From positions 1 to 64,000 of the forward strand of contig NZ_JACEFJ010000004.1 in NCBI RefSeq assembly GCF_015354735.1: a stretch of DNA of 64,000 nt. The letters run 5' to 3'. The notes beneath the pieces are model-generated. The model had not been told where the DNA came from and did not search any database. It was given only the letters and a program-made list of their open reading frames with translations. The DNA comes from Pararhodonellum marinum. Its GTDB lineage: Bacteria > Bacteroidota > Bacteroidia > Cytophagales > Cyclobacteriaceae. Shown here piece after piece: positions 28,169 to 35,803 of the stretch (the first letter of the stretch is position 1; the number at the start of each line of letters is the position of its first letter). The position numbers were made by a program, and so were the translations under genes.

Positions 28169-31102
28169 ATGAAAGTATCTGCAGAAGAGCCATTTGAAAT
28201 CATTTATGCGCTTTTTAGCCATGAGTACCTTGGCATCTTGTTTGAATCATTTGTGATTCAATTGGATGAAAAGGGGAGGCTTTCTTTTGCCCACCAAAAC
28301 ATCTCCTATAAAAATGCCTCTGATTTTTCCAATGGCCTTGATCAAACCGATTTTGAATTGATCAAACTGATGGATAGCATGCAGCAGGAGGCCATAGTCA
28401 AAAAATTCAATACCAAGAATCTCAAGCCAAAGGATTATCTTAGAAAGATTTACGATGAAAAAACGGGGAATAAGTCCATTCAGGATCTTATAGATATCAA
28501 ACTGGAGTCCACAAGATCCAAGATCCTATCTATTTTGGGGAATAAGAGACTCTTTGAAATGGGTAATGACGGCAATCCCATATGGAAGGAAATTGACATC
28601 ATGCCGGATAAAGCGTCTGTGCTTTTTCATTTTAGAAGGAATGATGACAACACCCACTATTTTCCTACTATAAAATATCGCGGAGAAAAACTTGACTGGC
28701 AGTACAGAGGAAGTTACCTGATCTGCAAGGAGCCTGCATGGCTGGTGGTCGAAAATAGGCTCTACAGTTTTGAAAAAGACGTGGATGGAAAAAAGTTGAT
28801 GCCTTTTTTGAATAAAAAATTCATAGTCATTCCCAAGACGGTTGAACATTCTTATTACGAAAAATTTGTCACTCAACTCGTCGCTTCTTTTGATGTGTAT
28901 GCCAAAGGCTTTGACATCAAAGTAGAACGCAACCAACCCAAGCCAGTCTTAAGTATTTCTGATTTACCCTCAAGTCCTAAAGCGGACTTGTTCGGAAACA
29001 AAATGGAAGATGCAGATGAAGAGGATGATCAGATTGTGTTTGATCTCAAATTCTCCTATGGCAATTATACCTTTCGATCGGAAGAAAAGGTTTCCAACAA
29101 TGTGAAGCTTGAGCAACTTGGGGACAATTACATTTTTTACAAAGTAGTAAGGGATCTGGAAAAGGAAAAGTCATACGGGGATTACCTACAGCAACTCGGC
29201 CTCCCGGTGAATGCAACGAAGATATCTCTGGTAAAATCAAAGGCTTTTGACTGGATCAACATCAATCGGGATAAGTTGGAGGGATTGGGGGTCAAAATCC
29301 TTCAAAACAACTTGGAGCAAGGCAGACGCTACTTTATGGGAGAGTCCAGTATCAAGGTTGAACTGAAAGAAAACATTGACTGGTTCGATGTGCATGCGGT
29401 GATCAAATTTGGGCCTTATGAGATTCCATTTTCCAAAATCAGAAAATTATTAATCAAAGGGAAGTCAGAAATTCAGCTTCCAAATGGAGAAATTGCCGTC
29501 ATCCCGGATTCATGGTTCGTGAATTATGGAGACATTTTCGCCTTTTTGGAAGACCATGAGACCGTCAATGATAAATTGGTACTTAAAAAACACCACCTTG
29601 CCTTGGCCCAAGAGCTTCAGTCCGGAAATCTGGTAAAGCTGACCTTGAGCAGAAAGTTGGAAAAACTACGGGATTTTAACAACATTGAAGAATTTGAGCT
29701 TCCCGAGGCCTTCCAAGGAGAACTGAGACCTTACCAAAAAGCAGGGTTCAATTGGCTTAAATTTCTCAATGCGTATCGTTTTGGAGGATGTCTCGCTGAC
29801 GATATGGGCCTTGGAAAAACCGTACAGACTTTGGCCCTTCTTTCCAGCGAAAAGGAACTTCACGGAAGGAAAACCTCCCTGTTGGTTATGCCTACCTCCC
29901 TGATTTACAACTGGGAACTGGAAGCAAAGAAATTTACCCCCGATCTTAAAATATTGGTATATACAGGTTCGCAAAGAATAAAAAGCAATGAACGGTTCGT
30001 TGACTATGACCTTGTGCTTACTTCATATGGCATCACAAGGCTTGACATCGACATTCTATCGGACTATTACTTCAATTATATCATTTTGGATGAATCCCAA
30101 GCCATAAAAAATCCTGGGAGTATCATTTCTAGAGCAGTCAATAAATTGTATTGCAAGCATAAATTAATTCTGACTGGCACGCCTGTGGAAAATGGGACGA
30201 TGGATTTGTGGTCACAAATGAATTTTATCAATCCTGGCTTATTGGGCACGCAAAGCATGTTTAAAAAGCAATTTTTGCAACCCATTGAAAAAAAGAATGA
30301 TAGGGTAAAGGCGCATAAACTGCATGCGATCATCAAACCATTTATTCTAAGGAGGCTAAAAAACCAGGTGGCAACAGATTTGCCTGAAAAAGTCATCAAT
30401 GTGAAGTATGCTACCATGACACCAGAACAGGAAAAAGCATATGAAAAAGTAAAGTCCTATTACAGGGAACAGATCGTCAACGAGATGAGTTTGACAGGGC
30501 TTAAAAGACAACAATTTACCTTGCTTCGAGGGCTTACCCAACTGAGGCAAATTGCCAATCATCCCAAGCTGACCGACAGGAATTATGATGGAGGATCAGG
30601 GAAATTGGAGGATGTGACACACATGCTGGGCTCTACAGCCAGTGAGGGTCACAAGGTGCTGGTATTCAGTCAATTTGTGCGCCACCTCAACATTGTCAGG
30701 GAATATCTCGATGCGCGTGGAATGGCTTATGCTTACTTGGATGGGGCTACGAAAGACCGACAGGCACAAGTTGAAGAATTCCAAAAAAATGATGAGGTTA
30801 AAATATTTTTGATATCGCTTAAAGCTGGTGGAGTAGGGTTGAACCTTACAAAAGCAGAGTATGTCTTCCTGTTGGATCCTTGGTGGAATCCGGCAGTGGA
30901 AGCCCAGGCAATTGACCGTGCACATAGAATAGGTCAGGAAAACAAAGTCATCATCTATAAATTCATCACCCGCAATACCGTCGAAGAAAAAATCATGGCC
31001 CTTCAAGAAAGGAAAATGGCATTGGCAGGGGAATTGATCAGCAATGAAGAAAGCTTTATGAAAACCCTCAGCAGGGAAGATGTGGAGGCTTTGCTGGATT
31101 AA
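28169..31102 (+). CDS. SNF2-family DEAD/DEAH-box helicase
   Basis: A 977-residue protein. Residues 1-500 are a Bacteroidota-type N-terminal region without a recognised domain. The SNF2 ATPase begins near 520 (LRPYQKAGFNWLKFL), with Walker A in DDMGLGKT (about 542), DESQ at about 638, LTGTPVENG near 668 and the C-terminal helicase core ending DRAHRIGQ (about 915). It translocates on duplex DNA in transcription or repair; the precise role is unknown. It stands alone, with its stop codon overlapping the oppositely oriented oxidoreductase stop by 4 nt. Confidence 0.92.
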   Translation: MKVSAEEPFEIIYALFSHEYLGILFESFVIQLDEKGRLSFAHQNISYKNASDFSNGLDQTDFELIKLMDSMQQEAIVKKFNTKNLKPKDYLRKIYDEKTGNKSIQDLIDIKLESTRSKILSILGNKRLFEMGNDGNPIWKEIDIMPDKASVLFHFRRNDDNTHYFPTIKYRGEKLDWQYRGSYLICKEPAWLVVENRLYSFEKDVDGKKLMPFLNKKFIVIPKTVEHSYYEKFVTQLVASFDVYAKGFDIKVERNQPKPVLSISDLPSSPKADLFGNKMEDADEEDDQIVFDLKFSYGNYTFRSEEKVSNNVKLEQLGDNYIFYKVVRDLEKEKSYGDYLQQLGLPVNATKISLVKSKAFDWININRDKLEGLGVKILQNNLEQGRRYFMGESSIKVELKENIDWFDVHAVIKFGPYEIPFSKIRKLLIKGKSEIQLPNGEIAVIPDSWFVNYGDIFAFLEDHETVNDKLVLKKHHLALAQELQSGNLVKLTLSRKLEKLRDFNNIEEFELPEAFQGELRPYQKAGFNWLKFLNAYRFGGCLADDMGLGKTVQTLALLSSEKELHGRKTSLLVMPTSLIYNWELEAKKFTPDLKILVYTGSQRIKSNERFVDYDLVLTSYGITRLDIDILSDYYFNYIILDESQAIKNPGSIISRAVNKLYCKHKLILTGTPVENGTMDLWSQMNFINPGLLGTQSMFKKQFLQPIEKKNDRVKAHKLHAIIKPFILRRLKNQVATDLPEKVINVKYATMTPEQEKAYEKVKSYYREQIVNEMSLTGLKRQQFTLLRGLTQLRQIANHPKLTDRNYDGGSGKLEDVTHMLGSTASEGHKVLVFSQFVRHLNIVREYLDARGMAYAYLDGATKDRQAQVEEFQKNDEVKIFLISLKAGGVGLNLTKAEYVFLLDPWWNPAVEAQAIDRAHRIGQENKVIIYKFITRNTVEEKIMALQERKMALAGELISNEESFMKTLSREDVEALLD

Positions 31103-32163
31103 GCGTAGTATTTATCGATCAATCCAATCTCCTGTTTATAAATCCGACGACCTTCTTGATGGCTTAATCTAGCGGCTTCCATAATTTTCAGGCAATTGAT
31201 GGATTCCCAAGGCTTGACCTGCAACTCAGCTTGGTTCAAAATCACATCGGCGATGTTGTGGTAATATTTTCTGTAATCTCCGATTTCTGTTGGATAGGTA
31301 GCTGGTTCCTCTCCATTGAGGTAGATTTTCCCCCAAGACTTTTCATTTTCTTTTCCCCAATCCGGTCCTAATGGTGGATTACCAGCTTTGAATGCGACTT
31401 CCTGGACATCCAGACCAAACTTTTGGTAAGAACCCTTATCCCCTAAAACCAGAAATCTGGGCGTAGGCGCATTGACCAATACCCCGGCAGTCAACCGAGT
31501 TTTGATGGGGCCAAATTGAATGGAAATATCAAAAAAGTCATCTACAAGCGCCTCTTGTCTTGTGGTTGAAATCTCTGCATACAACCAATCCGGAGATCCA
31601 AAAAGGACTAAGACCTGATCAATAAGGTGAGAACCCAGGTCATAGAGAATGCCACTACCAGGTACAATTTTCTCTCTCCAGTTTTCTTTTGGTATGGGTC
31701 TAAACCGGTCAAAGTGTGATTCAACATAGGCAATTCTCCCGAGTAAGCTTTCCGATAACAATTTCTTTACGGTGAGAAAATCCCCATCCCATCGTCGGTT
31801 TTGATAGGTGCTCAACAATAAATTTCTGGATTTGGCTAAGTCCCAAAGTACTTGTCCCTCTGATGACTTGATGGTCATAGGTTTATCGATTACCACATGT
31901 TTTCCTGCTGATAAGGCCTGTTGGGCTTGATCAAAATGCACCTCATTTGGAGTGGCTATGACAACCAATTCTATGGATTTATCAGCCAATAGTCCTTCCA
32001 TGTCTTTAAATAGCCTGATGTGTGGATATTTTTGAATGGATTGGTCTCCGCTGCGTTCCAAAACCCCATATAATTCCAAAACATCATGAAAGTGAATCAG
32101 TGGGGCATGCATGCTTTGAGCCACTGAACCATAACCAATCAGAGCCGTTTTGATTTTTTTCAT
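31099..32163 (-). CDS. Gfo/Idh/MocA family oxidoreductase
   Basis: A 354-residue NAD(P)-dependent sugar or cyclitol oxidoreductase. The Rossmann loop ALIGYGSVAQSMHAPLI (about 7-23) is near the N-terminus. VVIATPNEVHFDQAQQAL (about 66-83) and HVVIDKPMTI (about 89-98) follow; the Lys-Pro pair is the conserved cofactor/catalytic motif, with DKP in place of the commoner EKP. A second alpha/beta domain begins near 125. The substrate is unknown. It follows the response regulator on the same strand by 28 nt, so the signalling operon may include it. Confidence 0.88.
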   Translation of the reverse strand: MKKIKTALIGYGSVAQSMHAPLIHFHDVLELYGVLERSGDQSIQKYPHIRLFKDMEGLLADKSIELVVIATPNEVHFDQAQQALSAGKHVVIDKPMTIKSSEGQVLWDLAKSRNLLLSTYQNRRWDGDFLTVKKLLSESLLGRIAYVESHFDRFRPIPKENWREKIVPGSGILYDLGSHLIDQVLVLFGSPDWLYAEISTTRQEALVDDFFDISIQFGPIKTRLTAGVLVNAPTPRFLVLGDKGSYQKFGLDVQEVAFKAGNPPLGPDWGKENEKSWGKIYLNGEEPATYPTEIGDYRKYYHNIADVILNQAELQVKPWESINCLKIMEAARLSHQEGRRIYKQEIGLIDKYYA

Positions 32164-32191
32164 CTAAAAACTTATAGAAATCTTTGTCGAA

Positions 32192-32818
32192 TTAAATGTC
32201 CAATTCTAAAACTATCTTGAGAAATTCCAAGGATGAATTGATGCCAAGTTTTTTGTACATGTTCTTGCGGTGTGTTTCTACCGTATAAACACTCAAGTAA
32301 AGATCATCGGCAATTTCCTTATTGGTCTTGCCTTGTTTGAGCATCCGAATGATCTGTATTTCTCTCTTGGACAGCTTGTATTTTAACTTATATGCATCGA
32401 AGTAACCATCATCCTCGGCTTGTTTCAACACCTTATCAAAGCTGATGATGTGGTTGTTTTCCAGCACTTCATGAATGGTATAAATCAATTCATCTGGATC
32501 TGCATCTTTCAAAACATAAGCATCAATACCTTGTTTGATGCATTTTTTGAATATTTCCTCTTCATCGTACATGGACAAGACGATGATTTTGCACTTTAAC
32601 TTTCTTTTTCGGATTTCTTGAATCACACCTAATCCATCTATTCCCGGCATATTCATGTCAGTCAGAACCAGGTCAACTTCATGGTTTTCCAAATAATTTA
32701 ACAGATCCCCTCCAGTTTGAAAGATTCCCAAAACCTCAAGATCCTCCACTTGGTCTAGTAGATTAGCTATACCTTTGGCGAACATCTTATGGTCATCAGC
32801 GAGTACTATTCCAATCAT
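32192..32818 (-). CDS. LuxR-family response regulator
   Basis: A 208-residue NarL/FixJ-type regulator. A receiver domain covers 1-120, with Asp54 in VLTDMNMPGIDG as the phospho-acceptor and the acidic pair DD (8-9) at the N-terminus. The C-terminal HTH (about 143-205: LSKREIQIIRML, then TNKEIADDLYLSVYTVETHRKNM) binds DNA. Its start overlaps the kinase stop by 4 nt (ATGA), so the pair is translationally coupled and surely cognate. Targets cannot be predicted. Confidence 0.93.
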   Translation of the reverse strand: MIGIVLADDHKMFAKGIANLLDQVEDLEVLGIFQTGGDLLNYLENHEVDLVLTDMNMPGIDGLGVIQEIRKRKLKCKIIVLSMYDEEEIFKKCIKQGIDAYVLKDADPDELIYTIHEVLENNHIISFDKVLKQAEDDGYFDAYKLKYKLSKREIQIIRMLKQGKTNKEIADDLYLSVYTVETHRKNMYKKLGINSSLEFLKIVLELDI

Positions 32819-33612
32819 GATTTCATTAATTCCGTTCCAGTTGAGGCCATTTGCTTGATGGGTAATTCAAGTTTGACGGTGGTACCTTTTCCAATTTGAG
32901 AAGTTAAATTAAATGCTCCTCCGATGGTATGCATGCGGTTTTTAAGGTTGGTGAGACCGGAACCTTTACTTTTTTGGGAGTAGTCGAATCCTTTTCCGTC
33001 ATCCATGATATGCAAAGTAAATCTTTCTGGCTCATATCTAATGGAGATATGGATAAGTTTGGGAGCGGCATGTTTGATGGTGTTTTGGAGAGATTCTTGA
33101 ATGATTCTGATGATCACGATCTTATCGTTCTGCTCCAAAGGAAAAATTTCTTCACCGGTCACTTCAAATTTCGCATCACAAAAGCCCGATTTTTTGATTT
33201 TTTCCAGTTCCAGCTCAATGAATTCTTCCAGGGAATATTTTTCTGTCCAGTTTAGGTTGAGTGTTTTGGACAGGCTCCTTACTTCTTTTATGGCTTGGTT
33301 GAGCAGGATTTTACTTTGGGAAACCTGTTCAGGATTTGGGTTATTCAGATTCAACTTAGTCAAGGATAAAATCTGGCCAATGTTATCATGAAGCTCTTGA
33401 CCTACATAAATGAGCGTTTGCTCCTGTATCTCTTTTTCGACATGGAGGATCGTTTTCTCGTACTCTGCCTGTATGGCTTTTACTTTCTGTTGATTTTTGA
33501 TCTGCCTTTGCCTGTGGTAGATGACCATGATAACAATAAAAGCGACCAGCAGCAACATCAAGAAAAATCCAAGAAGAATGATGATAAATAGTTCTGAACC
33601 GCTGCTTTCCAT
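32815..33612 (-). CDS. Histidine kinase without sensor domain (HisKA_3/HATPase)
   Basis: A 265-residue kinase. A short extracytoplasmic N-terminus is followed by one span (about 9-32) and a coiled coil (35-70). A HisKA_3 dimerisation helix contains GQELHDNIGQILSL with His75, and a HATPase domain occupies about 160-255 (DDGKGFDYS, then GSGLTNLKNRMHTIGG). There is no periplasmic, PAS or GAF sensor. Input must therefore come from a partner protein. Two seven-span membrane proteins lie upstream in the same orientation and are good candidates. Confidence 0.9.
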   Translation of the reverse strand: MESSGSELFIIILLGFFLMLLLVAFIVIMVIYHRQRQIKNQQKVKAIQAEYEKTILHVEKEIQEQTLIYVGQELHDNIGQILSLTKLNLNNPNPEQVSQSKILLNQAIKEVRSLSKTLNLNWTEKYSLEEFIELELEKIKKSGFCDAKFEVTGEEIFPLEQNDKIVIIRIIQESLQNTIKHAAPKLIHISIRYEPERFTLHIMDDGKGFDYSQKSKGSGLTNLKNRMHTIGGAFNLTSQIGKGTTVKLELPIKQMASTGTELMKS

Positions 33613-33756
33613 CTAACCTGTACCTGTTTATTTTCCAGCAAATTAGTGGAATCCATTTTAAAAACAAACGGTTCTTCGGCAATCCAGGAGGCAAAGGAAT
33701 GATGAATTGATTTTCAAAGAAATATTCTTTTCTACGTCAGGAAGCCAACCACTGGG

Positions 33757-34437
33757 TCAAAGGGATTTTGAAGTGGAGGTGGATTTGCCAAAAACCGGTA
33801 AATAATAGGCCATACCAAACACCAGATACATGATGACACCGAATATTTTCAGGATAAAATTCAATTGATCCCAAAGCCTGTAATCCATTTGATCCAATTG
33901 CAGTCCCATACTGACAAAATACAAAAAGGAAGATGAGTAAAAGAAGAAGATAAAGGTGGTTACCCAAAAAACAGGAAGAGTCAAAAGATTTTGATCCAGG
34001 TACCAGTTTTTATAAATAATGCAAAAGAAAAAATAAATGCAACAACAAATGATCAGCATACTACCTGTTGTATAGGAATCAGTGTGAAAGCTTTCCTTGT
34101 TTTTTAAAAAAAAGAAATTGATCAAACCCCATAAAGCAAACAGAACCATGCCTGCGAAGATCCATTTTTGGGTCTTGGATTCTTCTAATACTACTTTAAA
34201 AAAAAACAATATCAACAAGGTTTCCAGGTAAACAAAACCAATGTTATAGATCCACAAATTATTGATTCCCCGTATTCCAAAATATTTTCCTGTTAACTCC
34301 ACTACAGAAATCAACAAGAGGATACTGAAAATGATCCGATGCTGTTTTCTGTATTGACCCAATTCTAAAAAGAAAAGGGGAATGCTGAGAAGCATTCCCA
34401 AAACTATTGTGATGTTGTACCAATTTAGGAAATCCAT
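33757..34437 (-). CDS. Seven-span membrane protein B (paralogue of the 34906 gene)
   Basis: A 226-residue protein with seven hydrophobic segments. It shares with the 34906 protein the patterns RGINNxxxYNxGxxYLE (about 55-71), NLLTLPxFW (about 152) and IMYLxFGxAYxxP (near the C-terminus), so the two are clear paralogues with low overall identity. No enzyme motif was seen. It begins 6 nt after the stop of the 137-residue gene and lies 144 nt before the kinase. A receptor or membrane coupling role is inferred from place only. Confidence 0.65.
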   Translation of the reverse strand: MDFLNWYNITIVLGMLLSIPLFFLELGQYRKQHRIIFSILLLISVVELTGKYFGIRGINNLWIYNIGFVYLETLLILFFFKVVLEESKTQKWIFAGMVLFALWGLINFFFLKNKESFHTDSYTTGSMLIICCCIYFFFCIIYKNWYLDQNLLTLPVFWVTTFIFFFYSSSFLYFVSMGLQLDQMDYRLWDQLNFILKIFGVIMYLVFGMAYYLPVFGKSTSTSKSL

Positions 34438-34443
34438 AGGAAA

Positions 34444-34857
34444 TTATCGGTTACAGGAGGGAGGACAAATATTACCTCCATTTTGGGTGCCACCACCTCC
34501 TGAACCTCCTCCCATTCCTCTTGCTTGAATCACCTCATCATCCACATCAATGATCTCTTCTCCTTCTCTGTTAGCAGCAGCCAAGGCCAAAGACACCCTG
34601 CCTTCGTAATCTTCTCTTAGTTTTCTGTCTTTTGGAATCAGGTCTAGGTTTTCTTTGTCATATTGGCCAAAATACATTTTGATTCCTCCTGATTTTTTGT
34701 CGGTCATATCCAAAAGTTTCTGAATAAGATCCCGATCAAAAAACACCCAGTCCGTTTGTTCTTCAATCTCCTTTCCATCAAATCCCTTTGCTTTTTGGAA
34801 TTTTTTGGCGGATTTGTCATAGACTTCCCTGAATTGTGCTAATTGTTCTCTGGTCAT
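34444..34857 (-). CDS. 137-residue protein with Gly-rich CPPSC tail
   Basis: A soluble protein with no signal peptide. Residues 1-110 are charged and helical, with a short core GGIKMYFGQYD (57-67). The tail is ARGMGGGSGGGGTQNGGN (112-129), ending ICPPSCNR (130-137), with two Cys as CxxxC. A ferredoxin-type site is unlikely with only two Cys. It lies between the two seven-span paralogues: 48 nt after the first and 6 nt before the second. From memory, unverified, other Bacteroidota carry small proteins with a YF core and CPPxC tails near such membrane proteins. Role unknown; a signal precursor or a sensed ligand is possible. Confidence 0.55.
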   Translation of the reverse strand: MTREQLAQFREVYDKSAKKFQKAKGFDGKEIEEQTDWVFFDRDLIQKLLDMTDKKSGGIKMYFGQYDKENLDLIPKDRKLREDYEGRVSLALAAANREGEEIIDVDDEVIQARGMGGGSGGGGTQNGGNICPPSCNR

Positions 34858-34905
34858 GATTTCTGAATGTTAAGTTAATTATTTAGAATTTGGTAAATAT
34901 TAATT

Positions 34906-35595
34906 TCATAAAGCATCAAGATCCTGATCTGCATGGATTGTTTTTTGGTAGATCATTGGGATAAAATAGGCCAAACCAAAGGTCAAATACATGATACCAG
35001 CCATTAATCTGTTGAAACCAAAGATTACTTTCACATTGGCGATCACCATTTCCGGAAAAAACTGATATGTACCAAATACCAATAATGCCTCAATATAAAA
35101 AAATATGATGAAACAATTGATCCAAAAATGGGGCAATGTCAACAAGTTCTCTTTGGGATAAAAACGTAGGTTGATGATGTCAAGAAGCAGATTCATGGAG
35201 AGGTATATAATGAGCATACCAAAGGGCAAAAAGGAATAAAATTGGAAAACCTTATCTATCTGTTGAAAAAACATTGAATTCACCATTCCCCAAATCAAAA
35301 GCATCATAGCAATTTGGAAAATCCGCTTTTGAAACTTTCGATCTTTTTTGAGGGTGAAATAGTAACCGATTAGCATGAATGATTCCAAATAAATCCAGCC
35401 TAGGTTATAAAGTAAGGTATTGTTTATTCCTTTACGAGCAAAAAAACTGCCTGAAAACTCCATGGCCATGACAATACAAAGTATTCCTAAAATTACTTTT
35501 TGGGAATGATCGGGAGGGGTGTTTTTCTGAAAGAAGTAAACCAATCCGGAGATCAGACTGATTACGAGCAATATCAAATAGAGATTTGGCCCCAT
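34906..35595 (-). CDS. Seven-span membrane protein A (paralogue of the 33757 gene)
   Basis: A 229-residue protein with seven predicted spans, the last at about 196-216 (IMYLTFGLAYFIPMIY). Shared motifs with the 33757 protein are RKGINNTLLYNLGWIYLE (about 53-70) and ENLLTLPHFW (about 150-159). It is the first gene of the signalling block on the minus strand. The 140 nt upstream to the secDF terminator hold its likely promoter. No signal peptide, no enzymatic residues and no named family. Confidence 0.65.
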   Translation of the reverse strand: MGPNLYLILLVISLISGLVYFFQKNTPPDHSQKVILGILCIVMAMEFSGSFFARKGINNTLLYNLGWIYLESFMLIGYYFTLKKDRKFQKRIFQIAMMLLIWGMVNSMFFQQIDKVFQFYSFLPFGMLIIYLSMNLLLDIINLRFYPKENLLTLPHFWINCFIIFFYIEALLVFGTYQFFPEMVIANVKVIFGFNRLMAGIMYLTFGLAYFIPMIYQKTIHADQDLDAL

Positions 35596-35733
35596 TTATC
35601 GATTTTGAATGAAAAACTGATGACATCGTGAATAATAATGCAAGATAAATAGGATATTAAAGTGCTGAAATACCCAATTCACGGTATTTTTTTCAAAAAA
35701 CAGCTGATTTTTAATCGTTTATAGGTAAAAAAT

Positions 35734-35763
35734 CAAAAAAAGCCGGGAATTTTTCCCGGCTTT
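35734..35763 (-). terminator. secDF terminator
   Basis: Arms AAAGCCGGGAA (35739-35749) and TTCCCGGCTTT (35753-35763) form a perfect stem with a 3-nt gap. It is followed by a T-run on the minus strand and lies 41 nt past the secDF stop. Confidence 0.85.
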
Positions 35764-35803
35764 CAACATTTATCCCGAATAAAGGGAAAGAACTTTTTTC
35801 AAT

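Noticed and set aside
32815-33612. Cytoplasmic PAS or GAF sensor in the kinase
   Set aside because: Only about 40 residues of coiled coil separate the membrane span from the His box; there is no room for a domain.
34444-34857. Calling the CPPSC-tailed protein a RiPP precursor
   Set aside because: No maturation enzyme, protease or exporter is beside it; only two Cys; kept as unknown.
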